From: Paraflavisolibacter caeni | Lineage (GTDB): Bacteria; Bacteroidota; Bacteroidia; Chitinophagales; Chitinophagaceae | DNA: 64,000 nt | Assembly: GCF_025628885.1 (NCBI RefSeq) | Contig: NZ_JAOTIF010000001.1 | Coordinates: 911,751-975,750, forward strand | Direction: 5' to 3' | Shown here: piece by piece, positions 24,528-33,794 of the stretch | Layout: every line of letters begins with the position of its first letter | Position numbering within the stretch: position 1 is the stretch's first letter | The notes under the pieces: model-generated | Told to the model about the DNA's origin: nothing | What the model saw: only the letters and a program-made list of their open reading frames with translations | Databases searched by the model: none | Translations under genes and position numbers: made by a program

Positions 24528-25865
24528 GTGTTCAAGAAAATACTTATAGCCAATCGTGGAGAAATTGCCTTGCGAGTTATCCGGACTTGCAGGGAGATGG
24601 GTATCAAGACGGTTGCAGTTTATTCGACTGCCGATAGGGACAGTTTACATGTGAAGTTTGCTGACGAAGCTGTGTGCATAGGAAAACCGCAAAGCAGTGA
24701 TTCTTATTTGAATATCCCTCATCTAATGGCTGCGGTGGAAATTACCAATGCTGATGCGATCCATCCTGGTTATGGATTCCTGGCGGAAAATGCAAAGTTT
24801 GCACAGATATGCCAGGATCATGGAATTAAGTTTATTGGACCTACAGCCGAAATGATCACCAAAATGGGTGATAAGATGACGGCAAAGGAAACCATGATCG
24901 CTGCGGGAGTACCGGTTATTCCTGGTAGTGAAGGCTTGTTGCAAAGCCTGGAGGAAGCTAAAAGCATTGGCAAGGAAATGGGCTACCCTGTGATTTTGAA
25001 AGCGACAGCCGGCGGTGGCGGAAAGGGGATGCGGATTGTATGGGAAGAAAGCGAAATGGAACGTGCCTATAGTACAGCCAGAGCAGAAGCTGGGGCGGCT
25101 TTCAAGAATGATAATATTTATATGGAGAAGTTCGTTGAAGAACCTCGCCACATAGAAATACAGATAGCTGGTGATCAATATGGTACAGTTTGTCATTTAG
25201 GTGAAAGAGACTGCTCTATTCAGCGTCGCCATCAGAAATTGGTGGAAGAATCACCTTCTCCTTTTATGACACCAGAATTGCGCCATAAAATGGGTGAGGC
25301 TGCTAAAAAAGCTGCTGCTGCTATTAACTACGAAAGCGTAGGGACTATTGAATTCCTGGTGGATAAACACAGGAACTTCTACTTCATGGAAATGAATACC
25401 CGTATCCAGGTTGAACATTGTGTAACAGAAGAAGTGATCAACTTTGATTTGATCAAAGAGCAGATCAAAATAGCCATGGGAGAAAAGATATCAGGAAAAG
25501 ATTACGAACCTGCGATGCATGCTATCGAATGCCGCATAAACGCAGAAGATCCTTATAATGATTTCCGTCCTTCCCCGGGAAAGATCACTGTATTACACCA
25601 GCCGGGTGGTCATGGTGTGCGAGTGGACAGTCATGCTTATACTGGTTACGTGATTCCTCCATATTACGATTCCATGATTGGAAAGCTAATCACAGTAGCT
25701 CAGACCAGGGAAGAGGCTATTGATACCATGTACAGGGCTTTGAGTGAATATGTAATCGAAGGTGTTAAAACAACCATTCCTTTCCATTTGCAGTTAATGA
25801 AGGATGAGCGCTTCCGGTCGGGGAATTTCACAACCAAGTTTCTTGAAGATTTTAAAATGCAATAA
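24528..25865 (+). CDS. accC: Acetyl-CoA carboxylase biotin carboxylase subunit
   Basis: AccC uses ATP and bicarbonate to carboxylate the biotin of AccB. The 445-residue protein has the N-terminal domain start [19 protein letters not shown], the ATP-grasp domain with glycine-rich loop [14 protein letters not shown], then [19 protein letters not shown] (catalytic Glu and Arg), and the biotin carboxylase C-terminal domain with GHGVRVDSH. Length is typical of the single-function subunit, and a fused biotin domain is absent. The start is GTG, fixed by the conserved N-terminus. A strong terminator follows. Confidence 0.96.
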   Translation: MFKKILIANRGEIALRVIRTCREMGIKTVAVYSTADRDSLHVKFADEAVCIGKPQSSDSYLNIPHLMAAVEITNADAIHPGYGFLAENAKFAQICQDHGIKFIGPTAEMITKMGDKMTAKETMIAAGVPVIPGSEGLLQSLEEAKSIGKEMGYPVILKATAGGGGKGMRIVWEESEMERAYSTARAEAGAAFKNDNIYMEKFVEEPRHIEIQIAGDQYGTVCHLGERDCSIQRRHQKLVEESPSPFMTPELRHKMGEAAKKAAAAINYESVGTIEFLVDKHRNFYFMEMNTRIQVEHCVTEEVINFDLIKEQIKIAMGEKISGKDYEPAMHAIECRINAEDPYNDFRPSPGKITVLHQPGGHGVRVDSHAYTGYVIPPYYDSMIGKLITVAQTREEAIDTMYRALSEYVIEGVKTTIPFHLQLMKDERFRSGNFTTKFLEDFKMQ

Positions 25866-25867
25866 TA

Positions 25868-25893
25868 AAAGCCCCGGTTTTCGGGGCTTTTTT
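25868..25893 (+). terminator. Terminator of accC
   Basis: A strong GC stem, AAAGCCCCG with CGGGGCTTT around a short TTT-rich loop, followed by a run of T. It lies immediately after the accC stop and before a convergent gene. Confidence 0.92.
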
Positions 25894-25943
25894 ATGCATC
25901 CTTTTTTAAGGATCAATCGATTTATTATTGAAGTCAATCCAGG

Positions 25944-26477
25944 TTACATGTTTTTGTGAGGGTTACCCTTACCTTTCTGCCAGCCATAATGATTTCCGTT
26001 GTTGCCTTTTGACTTTTTGGCCTTGTAATTCTTATCATCATCGTCGCAATCTTTCCTATCATATCTTCTGTCTTCATACCTTCTTCGATCTTCATATCTT
26101 CTATTATCTCCGTTTATTTCGCGTAATCTTCTTGCTCTTTCATTATTCAGATCCCGTATGATGCGTTCTTTTTCTGCTGAGGACAGGTTTGGATTGTTGC
26201 GGATAGAACGAATCTTTGCATCATACTCCCTATTTATTTGTTCAGTCCTGGACCGGGATGTAGTGCCACTAGGATACCTGGTATCTCTGGGATTGTAAAC
26301 CACTCTTCTGCCATCAGAACCCAGAATCACATCCTTAGGGTCGTTGGAAGGTGAGGATGTGCGTGAATCTTTTCGCTCGCCAAGAACGATTCTCTTGGCT
26401 TCTTCCATATCATTAGATTGTGCAAATGAAGTGGTGAATGCCGCAGCAGTAATCAAAAGGGTAACAATTTTCTTCAT
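25944..26477 (-). CDS. Exported Arg/Asp-rich protein of unknown function
   Basis: I do not recognise a function. The 177-residue protein has a clear signal peptide (MKKIVTLLITAAAFTTSFAQ). The mature part is highly charged: a DGRRVVYNPRDTRYP segment, a predicted helical stretch REYDAKIRSIRNNPNLSSAE with following RDLNNERARRLREI, then a low-complexity tail of RRYEDRR repeats, DCDDDD and a Lys/Gly/Asn/His end. Similar small exported proteins with an 'SxAEKxxxIRxL' helix are known in Chitinophagaceae from memory. It is probably periplasmic or surface located. Confidence 0.72.
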   Translation of the reverse strand: MKKIVTLLITAAAFTTSFAQSNDMEEAKRIVLGERKDSRTSSPSNDPKDVILGSDGRRVVYNPRDTRYPSGTTSRSRTEQINREYDAKIRSIRNNPNLSSAEKERIIRDLNNERARRLREINGDNRRYEDRRRYEDRRYDRKDCDDDDKNYKAKKSKGNNGNHYGWQKGKGNPHKNM

Positions 26478-26622
26478 AGTTAACGATTAATGTGATGAAA
26501 TGAAATCGAATCTTGTGCCAGAGAAAAATAAAAGAATAAATGTTGTGTTAAATGCGTATAGGGTTGATTGATTTTAACAATGGATAATGAATGGTTAATG
26601 ATGAATGGGCAATGGTGGATGG

Positions 26623-27285
26623 TCAGGGTTTTACCAGAATGTTTTTGGCGACCTTTTCGCTTAGATGTAGCTGTTTTTTATTGATCACTACAATTAAAGA
26701 CTGGTCATATTCATTCCTATCAAGGATCTTGATTTTGATAGCCGGCCTGATGTCAACTTTACTTAAATAGTCAAGAAAGGAATCGGCAGTTTCTGCAAAG
26801 CTTTGAACGATGTAGGTTTTTCCTAATTCCACTTCCTTAAGGGGGATTAATTGAACTTGCGTCAATTTGCCGTTTTTGTCTGGAATCGGATCGCCATGGG
26901 GATCTGATGCAGGAAAGCCAAGGAAAGCATCCAGCCTGTTTACCAGGTCCTCGGATTCTATATGTTCTAATTGCTCGGCCAACTCGTGTACTTCGCTCCA
27001 CTGATAGTTTAGTTTATCTACTAAAAATACTTCCCAGAGCCTGTGCTTGCGAATAGTAAGCAGTGCTTTCTTCCTGCCTTTCTCAGTAAGGTGGATCGTT
27101 TTGTCTGGCATCAATTGCACCATTTTGCGGTCTGAAAGTTTCCGAACCATTTCCAGAACTGTTGCCGGGTTGAGATCTAATTCCTTGGCCAAAGCTATGT
27201 TATTCACTTTTTTAACCTGTTTGCTGCTGAGTTTAAAAAGCGCCTTCAAATAATTTTCTTCAGAGAGGTGTGCAAAATGTGACAT
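26623..27285 (-). CDS. DtxR/MntR-family metal-dependent transcriptional regulator
   Basis: A 220-residue repressor with an N-terminal winged helix (KKVNNIALAKELDLNPATVLEMVRKLSDRK, residues about 20-50), a metal-binding/dimerisation domain containing HRLWEVFLVDKLNYQWSEVHE with several His/Glu ligands (about 75-130), and a C-terminal FeoA/SH3-like domain (about 145-220). Such proteins bind DNA when loaded with Mn2+ or Fe2+. I take the ATG giving MSHFAHLSEENY. The frame extends 14 codons further, but that extension would start inside the 26-bp palindrome. It is divergent from a TonB-dependent receptor, its likely target. Confidence 0.9.
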   Translation of the reverse strand: MSHFAHLSEENYLKALFKLSSKQVKKVNNIALAKELDLNPATVLEMVRKLSDRKMVQLMPDKTIHLTEKGRKKALLTIRKHRLWEVFLVDKLNYQWSEVHELAEQLEHIESEDLVNRLDAFLGFPASDPHGDPIPDKNGKLTQVQLIPLKEVELGKTYIVQSFAETADSFLDYLSKVDIRPAIKIKILDRNEYDQSLIVVINKKQLHLSEKVAKNILVKP

Positions 27286-27313
27286 AAGCAAATTTATAGG
27301 GTTAGGTTGTAGG

Positions 27314-27339
27314 ATTTTATTTGGCATGCCAAATAAAAT
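27314..27339. promoter_or_regulatory. Perfect 26-bp palindrome, probable operator of the DtxR/MntR-type regulator
   Basis: The sequence is ATTTTATTTGGCA followed by its exact reverse complement, centred on GGCATGCC. It lies 28 bases before the regulator's ATG and 37 bases before the receptor's ATG. Position between a metal-responsive repressor and a TonB receptor, with perfect dyad symmetry, makes it the obvious operator for autoregulation and receptor control. Confidence 0.75.
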
Positions 27340-27376
27340 GTATTTGGAAATTCATATAATGACTTAATTTCGATTT

Positions 27377-29671
27377 ATGAAACGAAATACCAACATTGTA
27401 TGGGTGGGTCTATTATGCCTGTTTTCCCTTGGTGTGCAGGCACAGTCTATACTTGTAAAAGGAAGGGTTAGCAGTGAAGGCAAGGCATTGCCGAATGCGA
27501 CTGTTTCTGCCAACACTCAAAAAATCATTTCCGATTCCAGCGGTTTTTTTCAGTTCAAGCTTCCGGAAGGAAAGCAAACCCTTCATATTACAGTAGTGGG
27601 CTACGAGCCTTACCATAAAGTGGCTCAATTTTCGGAACATGATACTTCAACTCTATTGATTGATTTGAAACCTTCCAACGCTGTATTGGGAGAAGTCGTG
27701 ATCACGGGCACAATGAGGGCTGTGCAAAAACTGGAAAGTCCAATTGCAGTTGAAGTTTACAATCCTCAGTTCTTTAAAAAGAACCCGGCACCAAGCGTGT
27801 TTGAAGCATTGCAAAATGTGAACGGAGTAAGGCCGCAAATCAATTGCAGTGTATGCAACACTGGTGATATTCATATCAATGGGCTTGAAGGGCCATATAC
27901 AATGGTTACGATAGATGGTATGCCCATTGTAAGCAGCCTCTCATCTGTGTATGGGTTGTTTGGCATTCCAAGCCAAATGATTGAGCAGGTAGAAATCGTG
28001 AAAGGGCCTGCCTCAGGTTTGTATGGTTCGGAGGCTGTAGGAGGGCTGATCAATATCATCACAAAATCACCTGAGAAGGCACCCCTTTTCAGTGCCAATG
28101 TTATGAGCACCAGTTGGCGAGAACATAGTGTTGACCTGGGCTTTCGCTGGAAGATGGATAAAATATCTTCTTTGCTGGGTGTCAACTATTTTAACTATCA
28201 AAATCCTGAGGATCGTAATGGCGATAATTTTACAGATGTAACCCTACAACACAGGATTTCTGTTTTCAATAAGTGGAGTCTACAGCGCAAGTTTAACCGC
28301 ATGGCTACTATTGCTGCCCGATATTTTTATGAGGACCGGTGGGGTGGTGAAATGCAGTGGAATAAAGATTTTAGGGGTAGTAATCAAGAATATGGAGAAA
28401 GTATTTATACAGGCCGATGGGAACTGATTGGAAACTACCAACTGCCTGTGATGGAAAAGCTGATGTTTTCTTTCTCAGCCACGGCACATGATCAGAATTC
28501 ATATTACGGCACTACGCCCTATATGGGAAAACAGAAGATCGTTTTTGGTCAACTGGTTTGGGATAAAGAGTTGTTGCCGATGCACAATTTCCTGGTGGGC
28601 GCTGCGGGACGTTACAATTACTATGATGATAATTCTACTGCAACCATTGATACTTTAACCAGGGACAACCGCCCTGAGAAGTACTTTCTGCCCGGTGTTT
28701 TTGTGCAAGATGAGTGGAAATTAGATGGCAATAAGGTTTTGTTGCTAGGTATGCGGTATGATCATCACCCAGTTCATAAAGCGATTTTAACACCAAGGTT
28801 TGCATTTAAGTGGAGCCTGGATGAAAAGCAAGTATTGAGGATGAATACAGGAACCGGATTCAGGGTGGTGAATTTATTTACAGAAGAGCATGCCGCGCTA
28901 ACTGGCGCAAGGTCAGTTGAAATCAAGGAAGCTCTAAAGCCAGAGAAGAGCTACAATGTTAACCTGAATTATTCAAGGCAGTTAGGCAACCATTCAAACC
29001 GGTTTAACCTGGATGTGTCGGCTTGGTATTCATACTTTTACAACCAGATCATTGCAGATTATAATACAGATCCGCAAAAGATCATCTATGATAACCTGCA
29101 TGGGCATGCACTTTCTAAAGGTTTTACCTTGAATCTGGATATGAATATCCAACAGAGATTGAAAGGAAATCTTGGCTTTACTTACCTGGATGTTGCTAAG
29201 ATAGAAAGAAATGGATCGGGCAAGAAGGTTAAGGAAAGGCCGATGTTGACAGAGCGATGGAGTGGCACATGGGCGCTTACGTATAATTTTCCATCTCCAG
29301 GTATTACTTTGGATTATACTGGTAATGTATATGGGCCGATGCGCCTGCCACTTATTAATGCTTTAGATCCACGCAGACCAAATTCTGAAGTTTGGAGTAT
29401 TCAAAACATACAAGTTACGAAGTGGATATCCAGGCAGGTAGAAGCTTTTGGTGGAATCAAGAACCTGTTGAACTGGACACCGGCAAAAAATAATCCTTTT
29501 ATTATTGCACGGGCGCAAGATCCGTTTGACAAGAAAGTTGAGTATCATACAGATGGAAGTGTTAGGGCTTCTCAAGAGAATCCTTATGCGCTGACATTTG
29601 ATCCTTCCTATGTATATGCGCCTAACCAGGGATTAAGGTTTTTCGCAGGAGTAAGGGTAAATGTAAAATGA
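27377..29671 (+). CDS. TonB-dependent outer-membrane receptor, probably for a metal or metal chelate
   Basis: A 764-residue receptor: signal peptide (about 1-22, GVQAQS), carboxypeptidase-regulatory-like domain (about 25-105, GRVSSEGKALPNATV), plug domain (about 115-220, including INCSVCNTGDIHINGLEG and MVTIDGMPIVSS), then a 22-strand barrel. It imports a substrate across the outer membrane with energy from TonB-ExbBD. The Cys-x-x-Cys in the plug (CSVC) is distinctive. The divergent DtxR/MntR-type regulator and shared palindrome suggest manganese or iron supply, but the ligand cannot be read from sequence. Not a SusC type: it lacks a SusD partner and is shorter. Confidence 0.92.
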   Translation: MKRNTNIVWVGLLCLFSLGVQAQSILVKGRVSSEGKALPNATVSANTQKIISDSSGFFQFKLPEGKQTLHITVVGYEPYHKVAQFSEHDTSTLLIDLKPSNAVLGEVVITGTMRAVQKLESPIAVEVYNPQFFKKNPAPSVFEALQNVNGVRPQINCSVCNTGDIHINGLEGPYTMVTIDGMPIVSSLSSVYGLFGIPSQMIEQVEIVKGPASGLYGSEAVGGLINIITKSPEKAPLFSANVMSTSWREHSVDLGFRWKMDKISSLLGVNYFNYQNPEDRNGDNFTDVTLQHRISVFNKWSLQRKFNRMATIAARYFYEDRWGGEMQWNKDFRGSNQEYGESIYTGRWELIGNYQLPVMEKLMFSFSATAHDQNSYYGTTPYMGKQKIVFGQLVWDKELLPMHNFLVGAAGRYNYYDDNSTATIDTLTRDNRPEKYFLPGVFVQDEWKLDGNKVLLLGMRYDHHPVHKAILTPRFAFKWSLDEKQVLRMNTGTGFRVVNLFTEEHAALTGARSVEIKEALKPEKSYNVNLNYSRQLGNHSNRFNLDVSAWYSYFYNQIIADYNTDPQKIIYDNLHGHALSKGFTLNLDMNIQQRLKGNLGFTYLDVAKIERNGSGKKVKERPMLTERWSGTWALTYNFPSPGITLDYTGNVYGPMRLPLINALDPRRPNSEVWSIQNIQVTKWISRQVEAFGGIKNLLNWTPAKNNPFIIARAQDPFDKKVEYHTDGSVRASQENPYALTFDPSYVYAPNQGLRFFAGVRVNVK

Positions 29672-29737
29672 TATTCTCTAGCTTCCAGAGGGGGAGTTTA
29701 GGAAGAACGTTTGGTTTTTGAACAGGTTAGGGAAATG

Positions 29738-29769
29738 AAAAGCCGGAAGTTGTTAGCTTCCGGCTTTTT
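29738..29769. terminator. Bidirectional terminator between the TonB receptor and pyk
   Basis: AAAAGCCGGAAG pairs with CTTCCGGCTTTTT around a 7-base loop. A and T runs flank both sides, so it can serve both convergent genes. Confidence 0.92.
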
Positions 29770-29787
29770 GTCATTATGTGAGATGAA

Positions 29788-31281
29788 TTAAACCACTTTT
29801 GTGATCTTGATCACGTTTGTAGGCAGATGCAGTTGCACAGGGGTGCTTCCTGTATTCACAACAATATTACCTTCTTTCAAGAATCCTCTTTCTTTCAGGA
29901 TATCGATCTGGTCATAAACGATATCGTCAAGGCTTACTTCTTCACCATAGTAGAAAGCACGTACGCCCCAGCTTAAGCTTAACTGGTTGACAAGAGTTTT
30001 TTCTTTAGTGAAGACAAACAAAGGAGATTTAGGACGGTAACTGCTTAGGATAAACGCAGTATAACCACTTTGCGTCATACCGATGATGGCGTCTGCATTT
30101 ACATCGTGGGCTATTTTACATGCATTGTAACAGATAGCGTCGCTCAGGAATGAGGGAGATTTTGGTTGAGGTCTCAGATCTTCTTCACGGTTGTAGCGGT
30201 ATTCTGTTCTTTCTACTTCCATGATGATTTTTTTCATTGTTTGAACAACCAGGGCAGGGTGTTGGCCAGTAGCTGTTTCGCCACTTAACATTACCGCATC
30301 TGCGCCTTCAAGCACAGCATTTGCAACATCTGTGATTTCGCTACGGTTAGGCTTGATACGGTCGATCATGCTCTCCATCATCTGTGTAGCTACGATAACG
30401 GGCTTAGCACGGTGGATACATTTACGGATAATATCACGCTGAGCCATTGGAACTTTTTCTACAGGCAGCTCAACACCGAGGTCGCCACGGGCCACCATTA
30501 CGGCATCAGATTCCAGGATAATATTCCTGATATCTTCAAGGGCAGAAGGCATTTCGATCTTGGCGATCACTTTGGATTTGCATCCTCTTTCTGCCAGCCT
30601 TCTTTTCAGGTCGATGATATCATCAACTTTCCGCACAAACGAAAGTGCGATCCAGTCTACCTCCTGGCCTATAATAAATTCCAGGTCAGCAAGGTCTTTT
30701 TCAGTAAGTGCCGGTAAAGAAATTTTTGTATCGGGAAGGTTAACGCCCTTTTTAGGTCTCAGTATACCTCCGTATGTAACGATCACCTTCACATCTCCTT
30801 CAGCTGTTATTTCAGAAACAACAACCTCCAGCTTCCCATCATCAATCAGGATTTTGTTTCCAATTTCCACGTCCTGGTGGAGGTTGGGATAGGAAACATA
30901 GATTTTTTGTTTAGTACCAACAACTTTTTCTTTGGAAGTAAAAGTGAGCACATCGCCGGGCACTATTTCAAGGCCATCATTTTCTATTTCGCCAACGCGA
31001 AGTTTAGGACCTTGCAAGTCGGCCAAGATAGAAATGTTGTACGGCTCCTTTTTATTGATTTTGCGGATGTGTTGGATCACCTCTGCTTTATTCTCGTGAG
31101 AACCATGGGAAAAGTTGAGGCGGAAAACGTTTACGCCTGCTTTTACAAGTTCTAATAATTTTTCATATGTATCACAGGCTGGTCCTACTGTGGCAACAAT
31201 TTTCGTGCGATGAAAGGAGTGCTCAATACCTGCCTGCATATCCATTTCTTTATGCAGATACTTTTCTAAATTTTGTGACAT
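29788..31281 (-). CDS. pyk: Pyruvate kinase
   Basis: Pyruvate kinase converts phosphoenolpyruvate and ADP to pyruvate and ATP, the last step of glycolysis. The 497-residue protein shows TKIVATVGPACDTYEKL, VNVFRLNFSHGSHE (substrate loop), KIEMPSALEDIRNI (catalytic Lys and metal-binding Glu), MVARGDLGVELP and the signature PVIVATQMMESMI through MLSGETATGQHP. The C-terminal regulatory domain is present. The first ATG adds about 20 residues before the conserved core, and a methionine at residue 14 or 16 is also possible. It lies 146 bases downstream of pfkA on the same strand, so the two glycolytic control genes may be co-transcribed. Confidence 0.96.
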   Translation of the reverse strand: MSQNLEKYLHKEMDMQAGIEHSFHRTKIVATVGPACDTYEKLLELVKAGVNVFRLNFSHGSHENKAEVIQHIRKINKKEPYNISILADLQGPKLRVGEIENDGLEIVPGDVLTFTSKEKVVGTKQKIYVSYPNLHQDVEIGNKILIDDGKLEVVVSEITAEGDVKVIVTYGGILRPKKGVNLPDTKISLPALTEKDLADLEFIIGQEVDWIALSFVRKVDDIIDLKRRLAERGCKSKVIAKIEMPSALEDIRNIILESDAVMVARGDLGVELPVEKVPMAQRDIIRKCIHRAKPVIVATQMMESMIDRIKPNRSEITDVANAVLEGADAVMLSGETATGQHPALVVQTMKKIIMEVERTEYRYNREEDLRPQPKSPSFLSDAICYNACKIAHDVNADAIIGMTQSGYTAFILSSYRPKSPLFVFTKEKTLVNQLSLSWGVRAFYYGEEVSLDDIVYDQIDILKERGFLKEGNIVVNTGSTPVQLHLPTNVIKITKVV

Positions 31282-31427
31282 ATTAATACTAACCTTTAAC
31301 AGGAAGATTTTGGCGCATCTGCTTTATTGCAGAGTGCTTTGGTTTTAAAATAGATTTTAATGAACTTTTTGTTTCTACAAAAAATGTCCCAGCTTATATG
31401 ATTGAAGGCGGTGTTTTCGTGCTGAAA

Positions 31428-32411
31428 TTAACTGGCCAAAATTTTAACAATTTTCATCCATTCTTCGCTAATGGTTCCTTTCTTTTTGCCTACACTATCC
31501 AGCGGAATGTAATTCATTCTATTATTCTGAATGCCTACAAAAACATTGTGCCTGCCTTCGATCAGGCATTCTACGGCATGATAACCCATGCGGCTAGCAA
31601 TTAGTCGATCTATGCCAGTAGGAGAACCTCCTCTTTGGATGTGGCCTAAGATACAAACGCGAGCATCGATATTCGGCATCCGTTCTTTTACCAGTCTTGC
31701 TACTTCGTTGGCACCACCAATTTCATCACCTTCAGCTACAACAATAATGTTTACAAGCTTTCTTCTTCTTTCTTTTTCTACTAAAGAATCGATGATAGCA
31801 TTTATATTAGTCTTCCGCTCGGGAATAAGGATATTTTCTGCTCCCGTAGCAATACCGCTGTGCAGGGCTATGTAACCAGCATCTCTGCCCATTACCTCTA
31901 CAATAAAGAGCCGGTCATGAGCATCGGCGGTATCGCGTATTTTATCGATGGCTTCAATGGCAGTATTAACAGCAGTGTCAAAGCCGATAGTGAAATCAGT
32001 TCCTGCAATATCTTTATCGATGGTACCTGCAAGGCCTATGCAGGGGATGTCGTATTCTTTACTCAGGGCCATGGCTCCTTTAAATGAGCCATCTCCGCCT
32101 ATTATAACGAGGCCGTCAATACCTCTTCTTTTTAAAACTTCGTAAGCTTTTTTTCTACCTTCCGGTGTATAAAATTCTTTACAACGTGCAGTTTTCAGAA
32201 TTGTTCCGCCTCGTTGTATGATATTAGCTACAGAGCGGGATTCCATTTTAAAGATATCATCCTCAATCAATCCCTGATACCCTCTCATAATTCCAAATAC
32301 TTCCAATCCATAGAATAACCCTGTGCGAACAACTGCCCGTACAGCTGCGTTCATTCCCGGGGAGTCACCACCAGAGGTTAACACAGCAATGCGGTTAACT
32401 TTCTTTTGCAT
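31428..32411 (-). CDS. pfkA: ATP-dependent 6-phosphofructokinase
   Basis: PfkA phosphorylates fructose 6-phosphate at the committed step of glycolysis. The 327-residue length matches the bacterial allosteric enzyme. Motifs: LTSGGDSPGMNAAVRA (ATP loop), IGGDGSFKGA, GTIDKDIAGTDFTIGFDTA with the catalytic Asp, EVMGRDAGYIAL, and LGHIQRGGSPTGIDR. A Gly at the GGDGS position, not Asp, indicates ATP rather than pyrophosphate as donor. Upstream of pyk on the same strand. Confidence 0.96.
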   Translation of the reverse strand: MQKKVNRIAVLTSGGDSPGMNAAVRAVVRTGLFYGLEVFGIMRGYQGLIEDDIFKMESRSVANIIQRGGTILKTARCKEFYTPEGRKKAYEVLKRRGIDGLVIIGGDGSFKGAMALSKEYDIPCIGLAGTIDKDIAGTDFTIGFDTAVNTAIEAIDKIRDTADAHDRLFIVEVMGRDAGYIALHSGIATGAENILIPERKTNINAIIDSLVEKERRRKLVNIIVVAEGDEIGGANEVARLVKERMPNIDARVCILGHIQRGGSPTGIDRLIASRMGYHAVECLIEGRHNVFVGIQNNRMNYIPLDSVGKKKGTISEEWMKIVKILAS

Positions 32412-32616
32412 TTGTATTTTAATTTCTTATAAGAATTAAATTTTACCGACCCCTGGTCAAGTAGGGGCCAAAATTAAGGTATTGTGTCTATTAAGCAACT
32501 AAGGTTAAAATCATGGGTTAGATATGATTTTTGTTAATATAATTAATAATTGAGTAGAATACGTAAGATTTTATGAGTGACAGTTGGTTTCATGTTGGTC
32601 TTTATTATTTTTAAGT

Positions 32617-33528
32617 ATGCAAAAAATATTGATTACTGGTGCCAATGGCTTTATTGGTCAAAATCTTGTCCAAAAGCTGTTATTGAAAAAAAATATAATT
32701 ATTGCTACGGGCAAAGGGGCGAGCCGGCTTCCATTTGATACTGCGCAATTTGTTTTTGAGTCAATGGATTTTACAGATGAAGTTTCAGTGGAAGAAGTAT
32801 TTCAGAAGCATCGACCGGATGTAGTTGTTCATTGCGGTGCCTGGTCTAAGCCTGATGATTGTGAGCTGAACAGGGAGGAGGCCTATAAGGTGAATGTAAC
32901 AGGAACGATACATTTGTTAAAGAAGGCTGCTCAACTCCGGAGCTTTTTCATTTTTCTTTCCACTGATTTCATCTTTGATGGTGTACAAAATATTTATAGA
33001 GAGGAAAGTGCAGCTGACCCGGTAAATTATTATGGGCAGACGAAGTTTTTGGCTGAGGAAGAGGTTAAAAAATATCCATATGATTGGAGTATTGTACGTC
33101 CGATATTGGTATACGGCAAGTGCCTGAAGGGGCGACATAATATTGTGAGTATGGTTGCCGAAGCACTTCAAGAGGGAAGGGTAATCAGTATTGTAGATGA
33201 CCAGGTGCGAACGCCAACTTATGTTGAAGACCTGGTAGATGGAATAATAAGTATTATTGAGAAGAGGTGTACTGGAATATTTCATCTTTCCGGGGAAGAG
33301 GTGTTAACTCCTTTTCGCATGGCATGTGCAGTTGCCAGGTATTTGGAGAAGGATGAAAGTTTGGTGAAACGAGTAACGGCAGATAATTTTCAACAACCAG
33401 CCAAGCGGCCGGGGCGGACAATTTTTGATTTGAGTAAGGCCAAGAGGGAGTTGGCGTATCAGCCAGTTACGTTTGAAGAGGGGTTGAGGAGAACCTTGGG
33501 AATGACGAGTGGGGGAGAAGATAGATGA
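32617..33528 (+). CDS. RmlD-like SDR family sugar-nucleotide reductase
   Basis: A 303-residue extended/atypical SDR of the RmlD (dTDP-4-dehydrorhamnose reductase) substrate-binding family. It has the NAD(P) motif TGANGFIGQNL at residues 7-17, STDFIFDG, the active-site YYGQTK (Tyr-x-x-x-Lys), RPILVYG and TPTYVEDLVDGI. It could be RmlD itself or a related reductase; no rmlA, B or C genes are adjacent. The ATG at 32617 is chosen because it is followed immediately by the Rossmann strand. The last codons (MTSGGEDR) are encoded by an intergenic repeat module also present at 17.1 and 33.8 kb, so the C-terminus has probably been extended by repeat DNA. Confidence 0.82.
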   Translation: MQKILITGANGFIGQNLVQKLLLKKNIIIATGKGASRLPFDTAQFVFESMDFTDEVSVEEVFQKHRPDVVVHCGAWSKPDDCELNREEAYKVNVTGTIHLLKKAAQLRSFFIFLSTDFIFDGVQNIYREESAADPVNYYGQTKFLAEEEVKKYPYDWSIVRPILVYGKCLKGRHNIVSMVAEALQEGRVISIVDDQVRTPTYVEDLVDGIISIIEKRCTGIFHLSGEEVLTPFRMACAVARYLEKDESLVKRVTADNFQQPAKRPGRTIFDLSKAKRELAYQPVTFEEGLRRTLGMTSGGEDR

Positions 33529-33584
33529 GGGGATGAGTTTGGAGTTTGAGGTTTGGAGTTTGGAAGGGACAAAATCTGTTTCGT

Positions 33585-33617
33585 GCTTCAGGTATGCTTC
33601 AGCTATACTATAGGTAT
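33585..33617 (+). repeat. Short 11-bp array, three units (locus 3a)
   Basis: GCTTCAGGTAT, GCTTCAGCTAT and ACTATAGGTAT follow each other at 11-bp spacing and are the same unit type as at 17.2 kb. The 30 bases at 33570-33599 are identical to 17197-17226. After the third unit the register is lost in diverged sequence. Confidence 0.85.
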
Positions 33618-33728
33618 GGGTGGGTTGGATAAGGGGATAGTAGGGCGTAGGTATACTTTAGATACGGGGTTGATCCGGAGTAGTATAGGAGTGGTCGAGG
33701 AGGATGTAGTTAGGATGTACGGCTAATG

Positions 33729-33794
33729 TTTACTATAACTCTACTATAAGTTTACTATAACTTTACTGTAAGTTTCCTATAAGATTACTATAAG
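33729..33794 (+). repeat. 11-bp array, six units (locus 3b)
   Basis: TTTACTATAAC, TCTACTATAAG, TTTACTATAAC, TTTACTGTAAG, TTTCCTATAAG and ATTACTATAAG stand in exact 11-bp register. The unit sequence differs from the array at 33585 but keeps period, length and flanking modules. Confidence 0.9.

Noticed and set aside
26570-26622. Repeated AATGG/GAATGG words downstream of the metal regulator
   Set aside because: They resemble fragments of the AATGGTCAATGG-type intergenic sequence at 8.55 kb, but the match is short and degenerate and no period is kept.
32617-33528. Specific naming of the SDR gene as rmlD
   Set aside because: The fold fits, but no rmlA, B or C genes are adjacent and several reductases share these motifs, so no symbol was given.
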